Shown here: positions 42,107 through 50,914 of the stretch, one piece after another
How the letters are laid out: every line of letters begins with the position of its first letter
Position numbering within the stretch: the first letter of the stretch is position 1
From: JABDGZ01 sp964483785
GTDB lineage: Bacteria > Omnitrophota > Gorgyraeia > Zapsychrales > Fredricksoniimonadaceae
DNA: 64,000 nucleotides
Assembly: GCA_964483785.1 (NCBI GenBank)
Contig: CAZACW010000004.1
Location: 1-64,000 of the forward strand
Direction: 5' to 3'
The notes under the pieces: generated by a model
Database searches by the model: none
Told to the model about the DNA's origin: nothing
What the model saw: only the letters and a program-made list of their open reading frames with translations
Position numbers and translations under genes: made by a program

Positions 42107-43150
42107 ATGACCCCAACTCTTTTCAGGCCTTTGGCCCGCTTAAATGCCGATAATCTGTATTTTGACCAGAGGAAATTTGACCCTACCCATCAAGAAATCA
42201 CCAAGGTCTGCGCTTTCTTCGGATTGGGTAGACTCCAAGGGTTTGAAAAGGAGAAAAACATCGCGTTTTCCCATTCCAATTTCATTGTTTTTGCCCAAAC
42301 ATCTAAAGGCTGCTTTGCCCTCAAATTTTATCCGCCGTATGCGCTTCAATCCATCAAAACAGAATGGGTCATCAACCAAATCCTCATCAGACAGAGTTTC
42401 CCCACCCCAGCCATGTACTCAAACCCGGGGAAGGGCCCTTGCATTGCGTGCCATGGCCGGCTGGCCGCCTGTTATTCCTATATAAAGGGACAACCCGCCT
42501 GGCAAATTTTAAACAAACGGGGTCTTTTCCCTAATATAATCGGAATACTCTTTGTTCTAAAGAATCTCTTGTCCCGCCATGCCGCCAAAATCCCTTTACC
42601 ATTCTCAAAGGACCTGGCCTTGACGATCAGCGATTTGACCCGGGAATCTAAGGATCTTATGCCTTATGATCATCAAGAACTGGTTCAATCCATCTTGATC
42701 AACAGTTTGAAAAGCTTTCGCCAAAACCGGGGTTCGTTCATCTGCCAAGGGCTCCATAATAATGCTTCATTATCCAATTTCATCCTTAACGCCAAAGGCC
42801 TTTATGCCTTGGACCTGGCCCACGTCCAAGAAGACTATAGAGGCAAGGACCTTGTCTCTTTATGCGTTTCCTGTCTGTTCTTTGGACTTTCCCAAGGGGC
42901 CATCAGGACCATCGTCAAACAATACTTCCTCATCCATGGCCTAAAGCCGGAATATCATACGGTATTTCAAACGCTTTTCGATGTGGATTTGATTAAGGAA
43001 TATTTAAAAAATGTCCGGCGCGAAAAGGCCGTGGATGGCCAACAAGCATCGCAATATATCCGCCAATACCGCTTGGCACTCGCCCAACGAAAAAAATCGA
43101 TCACCGGCCTATGGAAGAAATCCAGCAGATCTGCCGCTTTTTTGATTTAG
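42107..43150 (+). CDS. APH/homoserine-kinase-fold protein lacking catalytic Asp, copy 1
   Basis: A 347-residue protein with the outline of aminoglycoside phosphotransferase/homoserine kinase type II proteins. The ATP-side lysine is K73 (FALKFYPPY), and the metal-binding Asp is D236 (ALDLAHVQEDYRGKDL). In the catalytic loop H-x-D-x4-N the Asp is replaced: H217-N-N219-ASLS-N224. So the general base is missing, while other sites remain. It may be a pseudokinase or an unusual phosphotransferase. It is followed by an overlapping paralogue. TATAAA lies 10 nt before the ATG and no Shine-Dalgarno sequence is seen. Confidence 0.75.
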   Translation: MTPTLFRPLARLNADNLYFDQRKFDPTHQEITKVCAFFGLGRLQGFEKEKNIAFSHSNFIVFAQTSKGCFALKFYPPYALQSIKTEWVINQILIRQSFPTPAMYSNPGKGPCIACHGRLAACYSYIKGQPAWQILNKRGLFPNIIGILFVLKNLLSRHAAKIPLPFSKDLALTISDLTRESKDLMPYDHQELVQSILINSLKSFRQNRGSFICQGLHNNASLSNFILNAKGLYALDLAHVQEDYRGKDLVSLCVSCLFFGLSQGAIRTIVKQYFLIHGLKPEYHTVFQTLFDVDLIKEYLKNVRREKAVDGQQASQYIRQYRLALAQRKKSITGLWKKSSRSAAFLI

Positions 43151-44058
43151 GCAGGCCCTTGCATTTTGAAAACAAAATGAGCGGGCTTCCCCATGCCCAT
43201 GGCCTGGGCCTGGCCAAGACTTCCAAGGGAAAATTTGTCATTAAATGTTATCCGGCTTATGCGGCCCAAAGAATCAGCTTGGAATACGCCATCAACCGCA
43301 TCTTGACCCAACGCCGTTTCCCGACTCCGGCCATGCATGCGGGCCCGCCGCATCGTCCATTTTGCAGGATCAGCCACCAGCTCTTTTGCTGCTACGATTT
43401 TATCGACGGTGACCATGCCTGGCAAAGCATCCAAAGCAGGGACACCTTCCGCCAGATCAATGGCAACTTGATCGGCATCAAAAACACCCTTGCTCCGCTT
43501 AAAGGACGCCTGCCTTTTTTAAGGCAGGAAAGCCTGGCGGCCAAGATCAAGGACCTGTCCCAAAAATCTAAAATCTTAAAAACCTATGACCACAAAAATT
43601 TGATCGAAGGCCACTTGAAAAACATATGCCGCGCCTTTGAAAGTCAGCGCCGCGCCTTTGCCCGGCAATGGCTGCACAATTGCGCCACCCTGACCAATTT
43701 TCTAAAATTCAAAAGCAAAATCTATGTGATTGATCTGGAACACGTACGTGAGGATTATGTTCTGGCGGACCTGGCCAGCCTTGTTTTGTCCTGCCTGTCG
43801 GTGGATGTCAAAAAAGATGTTCCGCTGTTCACCATCCAGGCCGTGATCAAAGACCATTATGCCCAGCTGCGGCCGTCTGAAGAAGACCTGGCCGTTGTTC
43901 GTGCCCTCTTTTTGCTTGGCCTGGTCAAGGAATATCTGCATTACATCCGGGCATGCCGATTGCCTGGTCCTGCTTCACAACAGTTGAGTTTAAAACAAGC
44001 CCGCGCCTTCCATCTTTTGGCTGACTCCAAAGCCCTGACGAAATTATGGCTGCCTTGA
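43111..44058 (+). CDS. APH/homoserine-kinase-fold protein lacking catalytic Asp, copy 2
   Basis: A 315-residue paralogue of the preceding gene, overlapping its end by 40 nt. Shared blocks are ICRFFDLGRPLHFENK, FVIKCYPAY (K45), RRFPTPAMHAGP, WLHNCATLTNFL and VIDLEHVREDYVLADLASLV. The catalytic-loop Asp is Cys191 here (H189-N-C-ATLT-N196), while the metal-site D208 is kept. The loss in both copies at the same position, with different substitutes, argues for a conserved non-classical role. It ends convergent with the PP-loop gene, overlapping by 15 nt. Confidence 0.75.
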   Translation: MEEIQQICRFFDLGRPLHFENKMSGLPHAHGLGLAKTSKGKFVIKCYPAYAAQRISLEYAINRILTQRRFPTPAMHAGPPHRPFCRISHQLFCCYDFIDGDHAWQSIQSRDTFRQINGNLIGIKNTLAPLKGRLPFLRQESLAAKIKDLSQKSKILKTYDHKNLIEGHLKNICRAFESQRRAFARQWLHNCATLTNFLKFKSKIYVIDLEHVREDYVLADLASLVLSCLSVDVKKDVPLFTIQAVIKDHYAQLRPSEEDLAVVRALFLLGLVKEYLHYIRACRLPGPASQQLSLKQARAFHLLADSKALTKLWLP

Positions 44059-44868
44059 TTGTTCTGACCAAATGCCCTGCACAATCCGGCGTAATTTTTG
44101 ATCATCAGAACATGAGTCATTGTCATCGGCCGTCGCCGCCGAAGGCTTGGCCCTGTGACCATACGTCTTGATCAAGAGTTTCCTTACGACGGCAGGGACC
44201 TGCAGTTCACGGGGCGCGCCGCGCAAAGGAAAAAATTGCCCTGCTGACAGGGAACGCAGCGATGATTTGCCTATTTTTAGTTCATCAGGCATGGAAAGGG
44301 AAAGGGCAATCATTTCCTTGGTTAAAAAGGGAAAGACAAATTCCAATCCGTGGGCCTGGGCCGCCTGATGATGGGCCTCTTCATCAAGCTTGGTCCTTGC
44401 CAGGCGCGCTTCAAGGCCTCCGGGATAAGGCTTTAACGCATCATCCCCAAACCATTGGTCCGCCCCCATGCCGGAGATGAACACATCCCCGGCGATTTTG
44501 CGATCATATTTTTTTAAAGCCGCGTACACCACCGCCAAATCAAGATCCAGCAAAGGTTCCAGCGTCATACGCGCGACGGTCTCAAAGGCAGATAAAAATT
44601 CAGCGGTCTTGACATGAAGGATATGATGCTGCAGTCCCGCTTCCCTGGCTGTCAAGGAAGCGCCGGCCACGGTCAACGGGTTAAAATCTTCAAATTGGAC
44701 GGTCACAGCCGCAACCTTGGCCCCTTGCCGCCGGGCCAAGGAAGCCATCAACAGCGAATCAAAACCGCCGCTGAACATCACCGCCCTGGGCCGGCCTTTG
44801 ATATCACCCAAGGCATGTTCAAGGGCCTGTTGGAGCTGATCAGAAACTTGTTCAATGGGCGCGGGCAT
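44044..44868 (-). CDS. Stand-alone asparagine-synthetase-like PP-loop protein
   Basis: A 274-residue protein equivalent to the C-terminal ATP-PPase half of asparagine synthetase. The PP-loop is MFSGGFDSLLMA (S-G-G-x-D-S), and ISGMGADQWFGD matches the second conserved block. The N-terminal glutaminase domain is absent. Such proteins adenylate a carboxylate for amide, lactam or thio-group formation, with ammonia, an amine or a partner supplying the nucleophile. It follows a radical SAM gene by 9 nt and is the last gene of that minus-strand operon. Confidence 0.8.
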   Translation of the reverse strand: MPAPIEQVSDQLQQALEHALGDIKGRPRAVMFSGGFDSLLMASLARRQGAKVAAVTVQFEDFNPLTVAGASLTAREAGLQHHILHVKTAEFLSAFETVARMTLEPLLDLDLAVVYAALKKYDRKIAGDVFISGMGADQWFGDDALKPYPGGLEARLARTKLDEEAHHQAAQAHGLEFVFPFLTKEMIALSLSMPDELKIGKSSLRSLSAGQFFPLRGAPRELQVPAVVRKLLIKTYGHRAKPSAATADDNDSCSDDQKLRRIVQGIWSEQSRQP

Positions 44869-44877
44869 GGGGGCAGA

Positions 44878-45855
44878 TCAGGCGTTTCTCACCCTTTGAT
44901 AGGCTTCCATCTGCCCGGCGATCTCACGGTTTCGCCAGGCCACGCGGCAATTGATGCAGTGATGGTAAGTTCTAAAAGGTTCGCCGCCGTTTAAGGCCAA
45001 CGCGCGGGCCTGTGTATAGCTTGCAGATTCCCAAACTGCCTTGAAGCCGGATTCATACGCGTTGCCGACCTTCACCGCCTGCATGAAACAGCAGACATTC
45101 ACGTCCCCGTTGAATTTGATGGCGCTGTTAAACCAGCCGTGAAAACACGGGGGCCACTCGCCGCTGATCTCGGCTTTGTCCTGGTGCTGCTGCAGCTGTA
45201 TGTGCCGGTTTTGCTCGCTCACTTCCAAGACCCTTTTTTGCACCACATTGGCGCCAATTTTACGGACCAGGTTTTCTGTTTTCAAAAGGTTCTGCGCGTT
45301 TAACCGCGTCATCACCAAAAGCACCTCAATGCAAAAATTCGGATTGTACAAGCTCCGCAGCCTGGCCAGTTCCCTGATATTTTTGATCACCTTGACAAAG
45401 AGGTCCTTGCCCATCAAGGCGCGGTAGGATTCCCGGTCCGCCTCTCCCATATTGATCACGATATGGTCGGCCCGTAAGATGTCGCGGCAGCGCTCGATGG
45501 GAAAGGTCCCGTTGGAAATCAGATTGATGGAAAAATCCGGCTCCAGATGCCGGAGCATATCATAAAACCGCGGGTGCAGGGTGGGCTCGCCCTGGCCGGA
45601 AAGGTAGATGGTATCCACCTGAAGCTCCTTGCATTCCAGGCTTAGCCTTTCAAATAATTCATAAGGCATGAAATTTTCGCCGCTTTTGACATGGGTGCTG
45701 CCCGGGCCGTGATAATAGCAGTACTGACAGGTCAGATTGCACAGCTCCGTGATATGAAACTGCACCATGGCAGGGCCGATCAGGGGACGGCCGGACTCGA
45801 CGCCTTTTAACCGCAGCAATAATCTGCGCTTCTGCTCCCGATGGTTTAAGATCAC
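44878..45855 (-). CDS. Radical SAM protein with SPASM/twitch-like end, island copy 1
   Basis: About 325 residues from a GTG start at 45855, which overlaps the stop of copy 2 as GTGA. The longer open frame to 45942 lies over copy 2 and is not used. The cluster motif is C39-NLT-C43-QY-C46, preceded by RPLIGPAMVQFHIT. GQGEPTLHPRFYDML is the SAM-binding GE motif. The C-terminal part has VNVCCFMQ, VGNAYE and CINC, a SPASM/twitch-type arrangement. It is closely related to copy 2. The reaction is unknown. Confidence 0.85.
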   Translation of the reverse strand: MILNHREQKRRLLLRLKGVESGRPLIGPAMVQFHITELCNLTCQYCYYHGPGSTHVKSGENFMPYELFERLSLECKELQVDTIYLSGQGEPTLHPRFYDMLRHLEPDFSINLISNGTFPIERCRDILRADHIVINMGEADRESYRALMGKDLFVKVIKNIRELARLRSLYNPNFCIEVLLVMTRLNAQNLLKTENLVRKIGANVVQKRVLEVSEQNRHIQLQQHQDKAEISGEWPPCFHGWFNSAIKFNGDVNVCCFMQAVKVGNAYESGFKAVWESASYTQARALALNGGEPFRTYHHCINCRVAWRNREIAGQMEAYQRVRNA

Positions 45856-46847
45856 TTGACAGCCCCCAGAGCTGATCGTCTTAATCGTTGATAATTCTGC
45901 AGATGCCCGGCAATCTCTTGGTTGCGGCCGGCCGCGCGGCAATTGATGCAGTCATGGTCTTTTCTGAAAGTCGGCCCGCCCAGCAGGGCACCGCTGCGGG
46001 CATCGGCATAGGCCTTGGACTCCCAGATTTCCTTAAACGGCTTCTCAAAGACATTGCCGATGGTCAAGCTTTGCATATAACAGCAGACATTGACCCCGCC
46101 GTCCAATTTAATGGCGCTGTAAAACCAGCCGTGATAACAAGGCGGCCACTCGCCGTCAATTTCTGTATGCTCTGCTTGGCCTTTGAGCATAAGATTACGG
46201 TTGTGCGATGCGGGCTCAAAGGTCTTTTTCTGCACCACATCAGCGCCGAGCCGCAGGACCAGGCGCTCGGTCCTTAATAGATGCTCATCATTGAGATTGG
46301 TCATGATAAAAACCACTTCAATCTTAAAGTCAGGATTGTACAGGGGCCGCAGTCTGGCCAGTTCCTTGATGTTCCTGATCACCCGTCCAAAAAGGTCCTT
46401 GCCCTGCAAGGCGCGGTAGCTGTCCCTGTCCGCGGCGCCTAAATTGATGATGATGCGGTCCGCCCGCAGCACATCGCGGCAGCGCTCCAAGGGAAAGGTG
46501 GCGTTGGTAAAAATCGTGACCGCAAAATCATGCTCCAGGCGTTTGAGCATGTCATAAAATCGGGGATGAAGGGACGGATCGCCTGTGCCGGAGAGATTGA
46601 CCGTATCCACCTGCAAATCCGCGCAGTCCCGGGCCAATTGCTCAAAAAGCTCGAAAGACATATGGTTTTTTCCCGACGGGCGCAAGGGGCTTCCTGGGGA
46701 ATAGTACCAACAGTACGGGCAGGCCAGATTGCAAAGGTCGGTGATCCTCAGATGCACCGTGGCCGGACCGATCAAGGCGCGCTGTTCTTCGATGCTTTTC
46801 AGACGCAAAAGCAGCCTGCGTTTTTGTTCCCGGGGCTCAAGGATCAT
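45852..46847 (-). CDS. Radical SAM protein with SPASM/twitch-like end, island copy 2
   Basis: A 331-residue paralogue of copy 1 over its full length (both start ILxxREQKRRLLLRLK). The cluster motif is C39-NLA-C43-PY-C46 and the SAM motif is GTGDPSLHPRF. The C-terminal cysteines lie in VNVCCYMQ and CINCRA. It overlaps copy 3 by 4 nt (ATGA) at its start and copy 1 by 4 nt at its end. The tandem duplicates suggest two related steps on one product, or redundancy. Confidence 0.87.
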   Translation of the reverse strand: MILEPREQKRRLLLRLKSIEEQRALIGPATVHLRITDLCNLACPYCWYYSPGSPLRPSGKNHMSFELFEQLARDCADLQVDTVNLSGTGDPSLHPRFYDMLKRLEHDFAVTIFTNATFPLERCRDVLRADRIIINLGAADRDSYRALQGKDLFGRVIRNIKELARLRPLYNPDFKIEVVFIMTNLNDEHLLRTERLVLRLGADVVQKKTFEPASHNRNLMLKGQAEHTEIDGEWPPCYHGWFYSAIKLDGGVNVCCYMQSLTIGNVFEKPFKEIWESKAYADARSGALLGGPTFRKDHDCINCRAAGRNQEIAGHLQNYQRLRRSALGAVK

Positions 46848-47995
46848 AAGGGGTCATGGGCGGCCAGCCGCAATTTTTCGTTTAATTTTTTGTTGATCGG
46901 CACATAACTGCAATGGCGGCATTCACGCCATTTGGATGAACAGGCATGGATCCCGGCAGATGCTTCGCGAAGCGTATCATGCAAAAAATCATTGTCGAAC
47001 CAGATGTCCTTATACCGGCGCTCATTGACATTGCCGGCCACACAAACGCCCACCCCGTCGCAGGGGGCCACCACCTGGCCGTTCTCATCGATATAGCTGT
47101 AAAACCAGCCCACCTGGCAGTTGACCTTCACTCCCGCGGTCGCATCATAGACAAGCAAGCGGTCATTGTTGGTTTTCGTAGGCGTCATGGTATGGACATT
47201 GTCATTGTAATGGCCGTTGACGATAATGTTCTTTAAGTTTTCCAAATTATGGACAAAAGAATACCCTGCGCCCAGGGCCTCTTCCACCATGACTTTTAAT
47301 GCGCTCAAATGTTCCTCGGAAAAAACTAAATCCTTCATCTCTTCGGTGGCTTTAAAAAAACGGATGTAGACCTGGTCCACCCCCCTGTCCTGGGCCAAAT
47401 CAAGAAAGGCCGGCATTTCCTTGTAGTTATGGTCATAAACAATGAAGGTCAAAACGATTTCCGGCTTGCCGTATTTACGGCGGGCAGCGAGGAGCCGGTC
47501 CAAATGCTTCAATAAATTCGCTAAAGAGCCGCTGGTCTTGCCGTGCACCCGGCGGTAGGAAATTTCATTCATGGCCGAGAGATTCACGATCAGGCGGTCC
47601 GCCAGGCAAAGATAACGCAGATGCTTGCCGTCAAAATCCAGGTGGCTGTAGGCCCGCAGGCGCATTCCCAATTCCTTGACCTTACGGAAGGCCTGCTCGG
47701 CAAAGGGGTAAAGGACGATTTCGCCCCCCTCCAGGTTGATCTCATTGACCCCGATCTCATGGCAATCTTCAAGGACGCCTTCCAGCACCTGATAATCCAG
47801 CATCACGCGCTTCGGGGGGTTGGATATCAGCGGCGAAAAATACCAGCAGAACGCGCATTTGCGGTCGCAAGCCTGGATGGCATGGATATTGACCGACTGC
47901 GGGCCGATGAGGGGCCTGCCCAGCAGGGCGCTTTTGGCCCTTAATTTGTCCTTCACGGCAGGAGACAATGATTTTAAGGATTCTGTATTGAGCAT
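46844..47995 (-). CDS. Radical SAM protein with SPASM-like end, island copy 3
   Basis: A 383-residue radical SAM protein. GRPLIGPQSVNIHAI precedes C43-DRK-C47-AF-C50, so it shares the front part of copies 1, 2 and 5 but is more diverged (NLEGGEIVLYP). The C-terminal half has VAPCDGVGVCVAGNV and CRHCSYVP, a fuller SPASM-type set. It is the second gene after the NodB-type deacetylase, which it overlaps by 22 nt, and it overlaps copy 2 by 4 nt. Substrate unknown. Confidence 0.85.
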   Translation of the reverse strand: MLNTESLKSLSPAVKDKLRAKSALLGRPLIGPQSVNIHAIQACDRKCAFCWYFSPLISNPPKRVMLDYQVLEGVLEDCHEIGVNEINLEGGEIVLYPFAEQAFRKVKELGMRLRAYSHLDFDGKHLRYLCLADRLIVNLSAMNEISYRRVHGKTSGSLANLLKHLDRLLAARRKYGKPEIVLTFIVYDHNYKEMPAFLDLAQDRGVDQVYIRFFKATEEMKDLVFSEEHLSALKVMVEEALGAGYSFVHNLENLKNIIVNGHYNDNVHTMTPTKTNNDRLLVYDATAGVKVNCQVGWFYSYIDENGQVVAPCDGVGVCVAGNVNERRYKDIWFDNDFLHDTLREASAGIHACSSKWRECRHCSYVPINKKLNEKLRLAAHDPL

Positions 47996-48705
47996 GGTTG
48001 AGCAGTTTCCAATTGCGAAAACAATAAAGCGCGTAATTCCCGGCGTGCGGTCAAGGCCTTGAGCAGGTCCAAAAAATGGGTCAGTGCCCGCCGGTCTTGA
48101 ACGGATTTAAAATCCGCGTGGTGTGTCAGCACGCCGGTGAGGATTTTAAGCTTGATGCTTTGGATCAGGGCTTTAAATACATCTTCAGCCTTGTACGTAC
48201 TTGTTGTGCCAAGATCATAGCGGCTGAAGGACACCTGGGCCGGGAGATCTAAAAAATCTGCCTGTATCTTAGGCTTATGCGCCCCGGCTGAAAAATATTT
48301 GAACCCCTCTTCTTCTAAGATTGAAACCGTGTTTTGATCAAACCCGTGATAAGGCGGAACAAAGCCCGGCGTAAAATCTTCTCCAAAGGCCCGGTGCATC
48401 CTGCTTTTTCCTTCCCGGATATCTGCTTGCTGGTCCGTCCATGCCCGGGAGGCCCCGAACTCATATTTGCCCTGGCCCGGCGGGGCATGGTTTTTATGCA
48501 GCCAACCGTGCTGGACAATGTCGAGCAATTGGGGCGATTTTTGTTTGGCGTCCCGTAAAAATTTGACCAGGGCAGGTTCCATGGCCCCGGGGATCACGGC
48601 CTGCACCACGGGAAGGCCGCGCTCAAAAGCCGCATCAAAAAAATAGCGGAAGGGCCCATCCAGGGTCCAGACATCATCGTTACGTATAAAAACCCGTGCA
48701 TTCAT
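47974..48705 (-). CDS. NodB-type polysaccharide deacetylase-like protein
   Basis: A 243-residue protein without a signal peptide. FIRNDDVW carries the paired metal-site aspartates near the N-terminus, QHGWLHKNH gives the H-x3-H metal ligands, and PGFVPPYHGFD corresponds to the next NodB block. Such enzymes remove N- or O-acetyl groups from sugars. Cytoplasmic location suggests action on a precursor rather than on the finished polymer. It is the first gene of the minus-strand operon to copies 3, 2, 1 and the PP-loop protein, and diverges from the glycosyltransferase by 33 nt. Confidence 0.75.
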   Translation of the reverse strand: MNARVFIRNDDVWTLDGPFRYFFDAAFERGLPVVQAVIPGAMEPALVKFLRDAKQKSPQLLDIVQHGWLHKNHAPPGQGKYEFGASRAWTDQQADIREGKSRMHRAFGEDFTPGFVPPYHGFDQNTVSILEEEGFKYFSAGAHKPKIQADFLDLPAQVSFSRYDLGTTSTYKAEDVFKALIQSIKLKILTGVLTHHADFKSVQDRRALTHFLDLLKALTARRELRALLFSQLETAQPCSIQNP

Positions 48706-48715
48706 GAGGCAAATC

Positions 48716-48723
48716 AGTATACT
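48716..48723. promoter_or_regulatory. Possible shared divergent -10 element
   Basis: AGTATACT is a self-complementary sequence in the 33 nt between the divergent deacetylase and glycosyltransferase genes. It offers a TATACT -10 box in both directions with very short leaders. No clear -35 boxes were found, so this is tentative. Confidence 0.25.
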
Positions 48724-48738
48724 ATTGTTTTACTTCCC

Positions 48739-49950
48739 ATGCGCGTCTTATTCCATTACACCCACAAGCAGACCCTCGGACATACGACAAGGTCCGTGGC
48801 GCTGGTCACGGCCCTCTGCCGCCATGGCGCCGAGGTCCTCGTCTTGCAGGGCGGGCTGCCCCAGCCTTTTGTCCAATTCCCTAAGAATGCCAAGGTGCTG
48901 GATCTTCCCCTGCCCTTTGACGGCCGGGGCAGTTTTCAGGCCCATGCCGCCCCTGTTTCAGCGGCGCAGCGCGCCCCATTTATCCTGAAAACAGCGGCAG
49001 ATTTTAAGCCGGATGTCTTCATCACGGAATTTTTTCCATTCGGCCGGCTTTCTTATACGCCGGAATTGCTGCCGACCCTGCGCTTCCTGCGCAAAAAAGG
49101 CGTAAGGATTTTAGCCAGCATCGGATACCCGCTGTTGATTGACCTGGAGCGGTTTCAGGACCCCCGATTTTGCGCTTTGCACAAATCCATCTTTGCCTTC
49201 TTTGACACCTTCCTGATCCACACGCCGGACAAACTTGAAACAGCCTATATCCAAAAGACCATCCCTTCCGAGGCGCTGGCCAAACTGTATTTCAACCTGT
49301 TAAAAGAACTCGAACCAAGGACCAAGTACACCGGGTATGTCTATCCGCAACCCATGATCAGTGATACCGGCAAACCTCGGGCCGTTGCCAAGAACAAAAC
49401 CGTTGTCATCAGCCGCGGCGGCGGGGCCGTGTATCCGAAGCTCATCACTTTAAGCATCGAGGCGAAACGCTTACTGGCCCCTGACATTCATCTGATCATC
49501 GCCTGCGGTCCAGCCACAACAGCAAAAGAAATGGCCTTGTTCCAATCCTGCCTTAAGCCCAAAGACCAATCCAAAATATTTCTCACGCAAAGGATCTCAG
49601 ACCTGGATGATTATTTCAAAGACTGCCTGGCCTCGGTCAGCCTCTGCGGCTACAATACCTCGGTCCAATTGATGCGTCACGGCACACCCTCAGTCCTGGT
49701 CCCTTATCAAAACAATCTCTCCCGCGACAAGGTCTTAAAAACCAATACCAATGACCAGATTGCCCGCGCCCGTCTGCTCAAAGAACGCTTTTGCGGCCTC
49801 ATCCTGGACTATGACCTGATGACCGCCTCTAATTTGGCTGAGGCCATTACCCAGCAAATCCACGCCCCCCGTCCTGCCCCTGCCCCCCAGGCCTGGTTTA
49901 ACGGGGCTGATCTGACAGCACGCCTGGTGCTTGAAGGTAGTCCAAATTGA
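48739..49950 (+). CDS. MurG-like glycosyltransferase (GT-B fold)
   Basis: A 403-residue protein, the only plus-strand gene in the island. LFHYTHKQTLGHTTRSVALV at the N-terminus (quoted up to the G-H-x-x-R-S motif) is typical of predicted glycosyltransferases of the MurG/COG4671 type. The C-terminal nucleotide-binding half has VVISRGGGAVYPK, SLCGYNTSVQLMRHGTPSVLVPYQNN, here as CGYNTS and GTPSVLVP. It should transfer a sugar from a nucleotide donor. Its 3' end overlaps radical SAM copy 4 by 53 nt tail to tail. Confidence 0.8.
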   Translation: MRVLFHYTHKQTLGHTTRSVALVTALCRHGAEVLVLQGGLPQPFVQFPKNAKVLDLPLPFDGRGSFQAHAAPVSAAQRAPFILKTAADFKPDVFITEFFPFGRLSYTPELLPTLRFLRKKGVRILASIGYPLLIDLERFQDPRFCALHKSIFAFFDTFLIHTPDKLETAYIQKTIPSEALAKLYFNLLKELEPRTKYTGYVYPQPMISDTGKPRAVAKNKTVVISRGGGAVYPKLITLSIEAKRLLAPDIHLIIACGPATTAKEMALFQSCLKPKDQSKIFLTQRISDLDDYFKDCLASVSLCGYNTSVQLMRHGTPSVLVPYQNNLSRDKVLKTNTNDQIARARLLKERFCGLILDYDLMTASNLAEAITQQIHAPRPAPAPQAWFNGADLTARLVLEGSPN

Positions 49951-50914
49951 ACTTTTTCAAAAAGCCGTGATACGCAAAACAGCCCGGACAATGGCCTTGG
50001 GCCGCCTCTTGAGATAATTTCCGCCGCACTTGATTTAAAGCTTGGGGCAATTCTCCGTTTGACCCTAACTGTCCTGCCGGCTCCATATAGAGGCACGGAT
50101 AGACCTTGCGCCGGGAATTGATAAACAAGGACCGCGCCGGTGTGGCGCAGGCACGTATGCAGTCCCGCCCGCCTTCGAGCAAAATGAGCATGGCTTCGGT
50201 GAGCTTACGGTCAACGCCCGCATAACCCTCATCCAAGATTTGACTGATTTGCCGGCGGACAACTTCGATCATCGCGGGCGTCAGGGTCGACAAGGCGCCG
50301 GCCTGCGGCATCTCGTGGCGATGATAATAATCCGAAACGCCGGATTCCATGATCTTGGGGAAAAACCTGGCCTTATAACGGCGGGCCAGCTGATAAACCT
50401 CATGGATCTCGGCAAAATTCATTTGATTGATGGTGAATTTGAAATCCAAGGTAATCTTTTGGCCATAATTGTCATGGAGCCATCCCATGGTCTTTAATGT
50501 CTTTTGATAAGCGCCTTCCCCCCGCAAGAGATCATGGGTCTTTGGCCCTCCGTCGATGCTGATGCCCATGTACATGCCTTTAAGATAAGGACCATAGGCG
50601 GTGAACACCCGGCGCACCCCTTCAAAATAAGCGGCGTTGGAATAGACGCCGAATTCATCGATGTCGCCGCGCTCGCGCAGCAGCGCCAGGGACTTTAACA
50701 ATCGGCCGCAATTGCGGTTGAGAAACGGCTCCCCACCGGTGACAGACACGAATTTCAATTTAAATTCCTGGGTCAGGTTTCTGATCATGCGCACCACCAG
50801 GGAAGCGGTCATCTCATGGCGTTCTTTCTCCGCCCAGATCCCGCAATGCTGGCAATGCAGCTGGCAATGATTGGTGATCTCGACCGTTATATCATTAAGA
50901 ACAGGCTTTTTCAT
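49898..50914 (-). CDS. Radical SAM protein with SPASM-like end, island copy 4
   Basis: A 338-residue protein. The cluster motif is C17-QLH-C21-QH-C24, very near the N-terminus, and the SAM motif is VTGGEPFLN. SIDGGPKTHDLLRG follows as in MoaA/PqqE-like proteins. The C-terminal cysteines (CIRACATP, VYPCLYME, CPGCFAYHG) suggest one or two auxiliary clusters. It belongs to a different subgroup from copies 1, 2, 3 and 5. It is the last gene of the operon that begins near 58263 and overlaps copy 5 by 20 nt. Confidence 0.85.
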   Translation of the reverse strand: MKKPVLNDITVEITNHCQLHCQHCGIWAEKERHEMTASLVVRMIRNLTQEFKLKFVSVTGGEPFLNRNCGRLLKSLALLRERGDIDEFGVYSNAAYFEGVRRVFTAYGPYLKGMYMGISIDGGPKTHDLLRGEGAYQKTLKTMGWLHDNYGQKITLDFKFTINQMNFAEIHEVYQLARRYKARFFPKIMESGVSDYYHRHEMPQAGALSTLTPAMIEVVRRQISQILDEGYAGVDRKLTEAMLILLEGGRDCIRACATPARSLFINSRRKVYPCLYMEPAGQLGSNGELPQALNQVRRKLSQEAAQGHCPGCFAYHGFLKKFNLDYLQAPGVLSDQPR

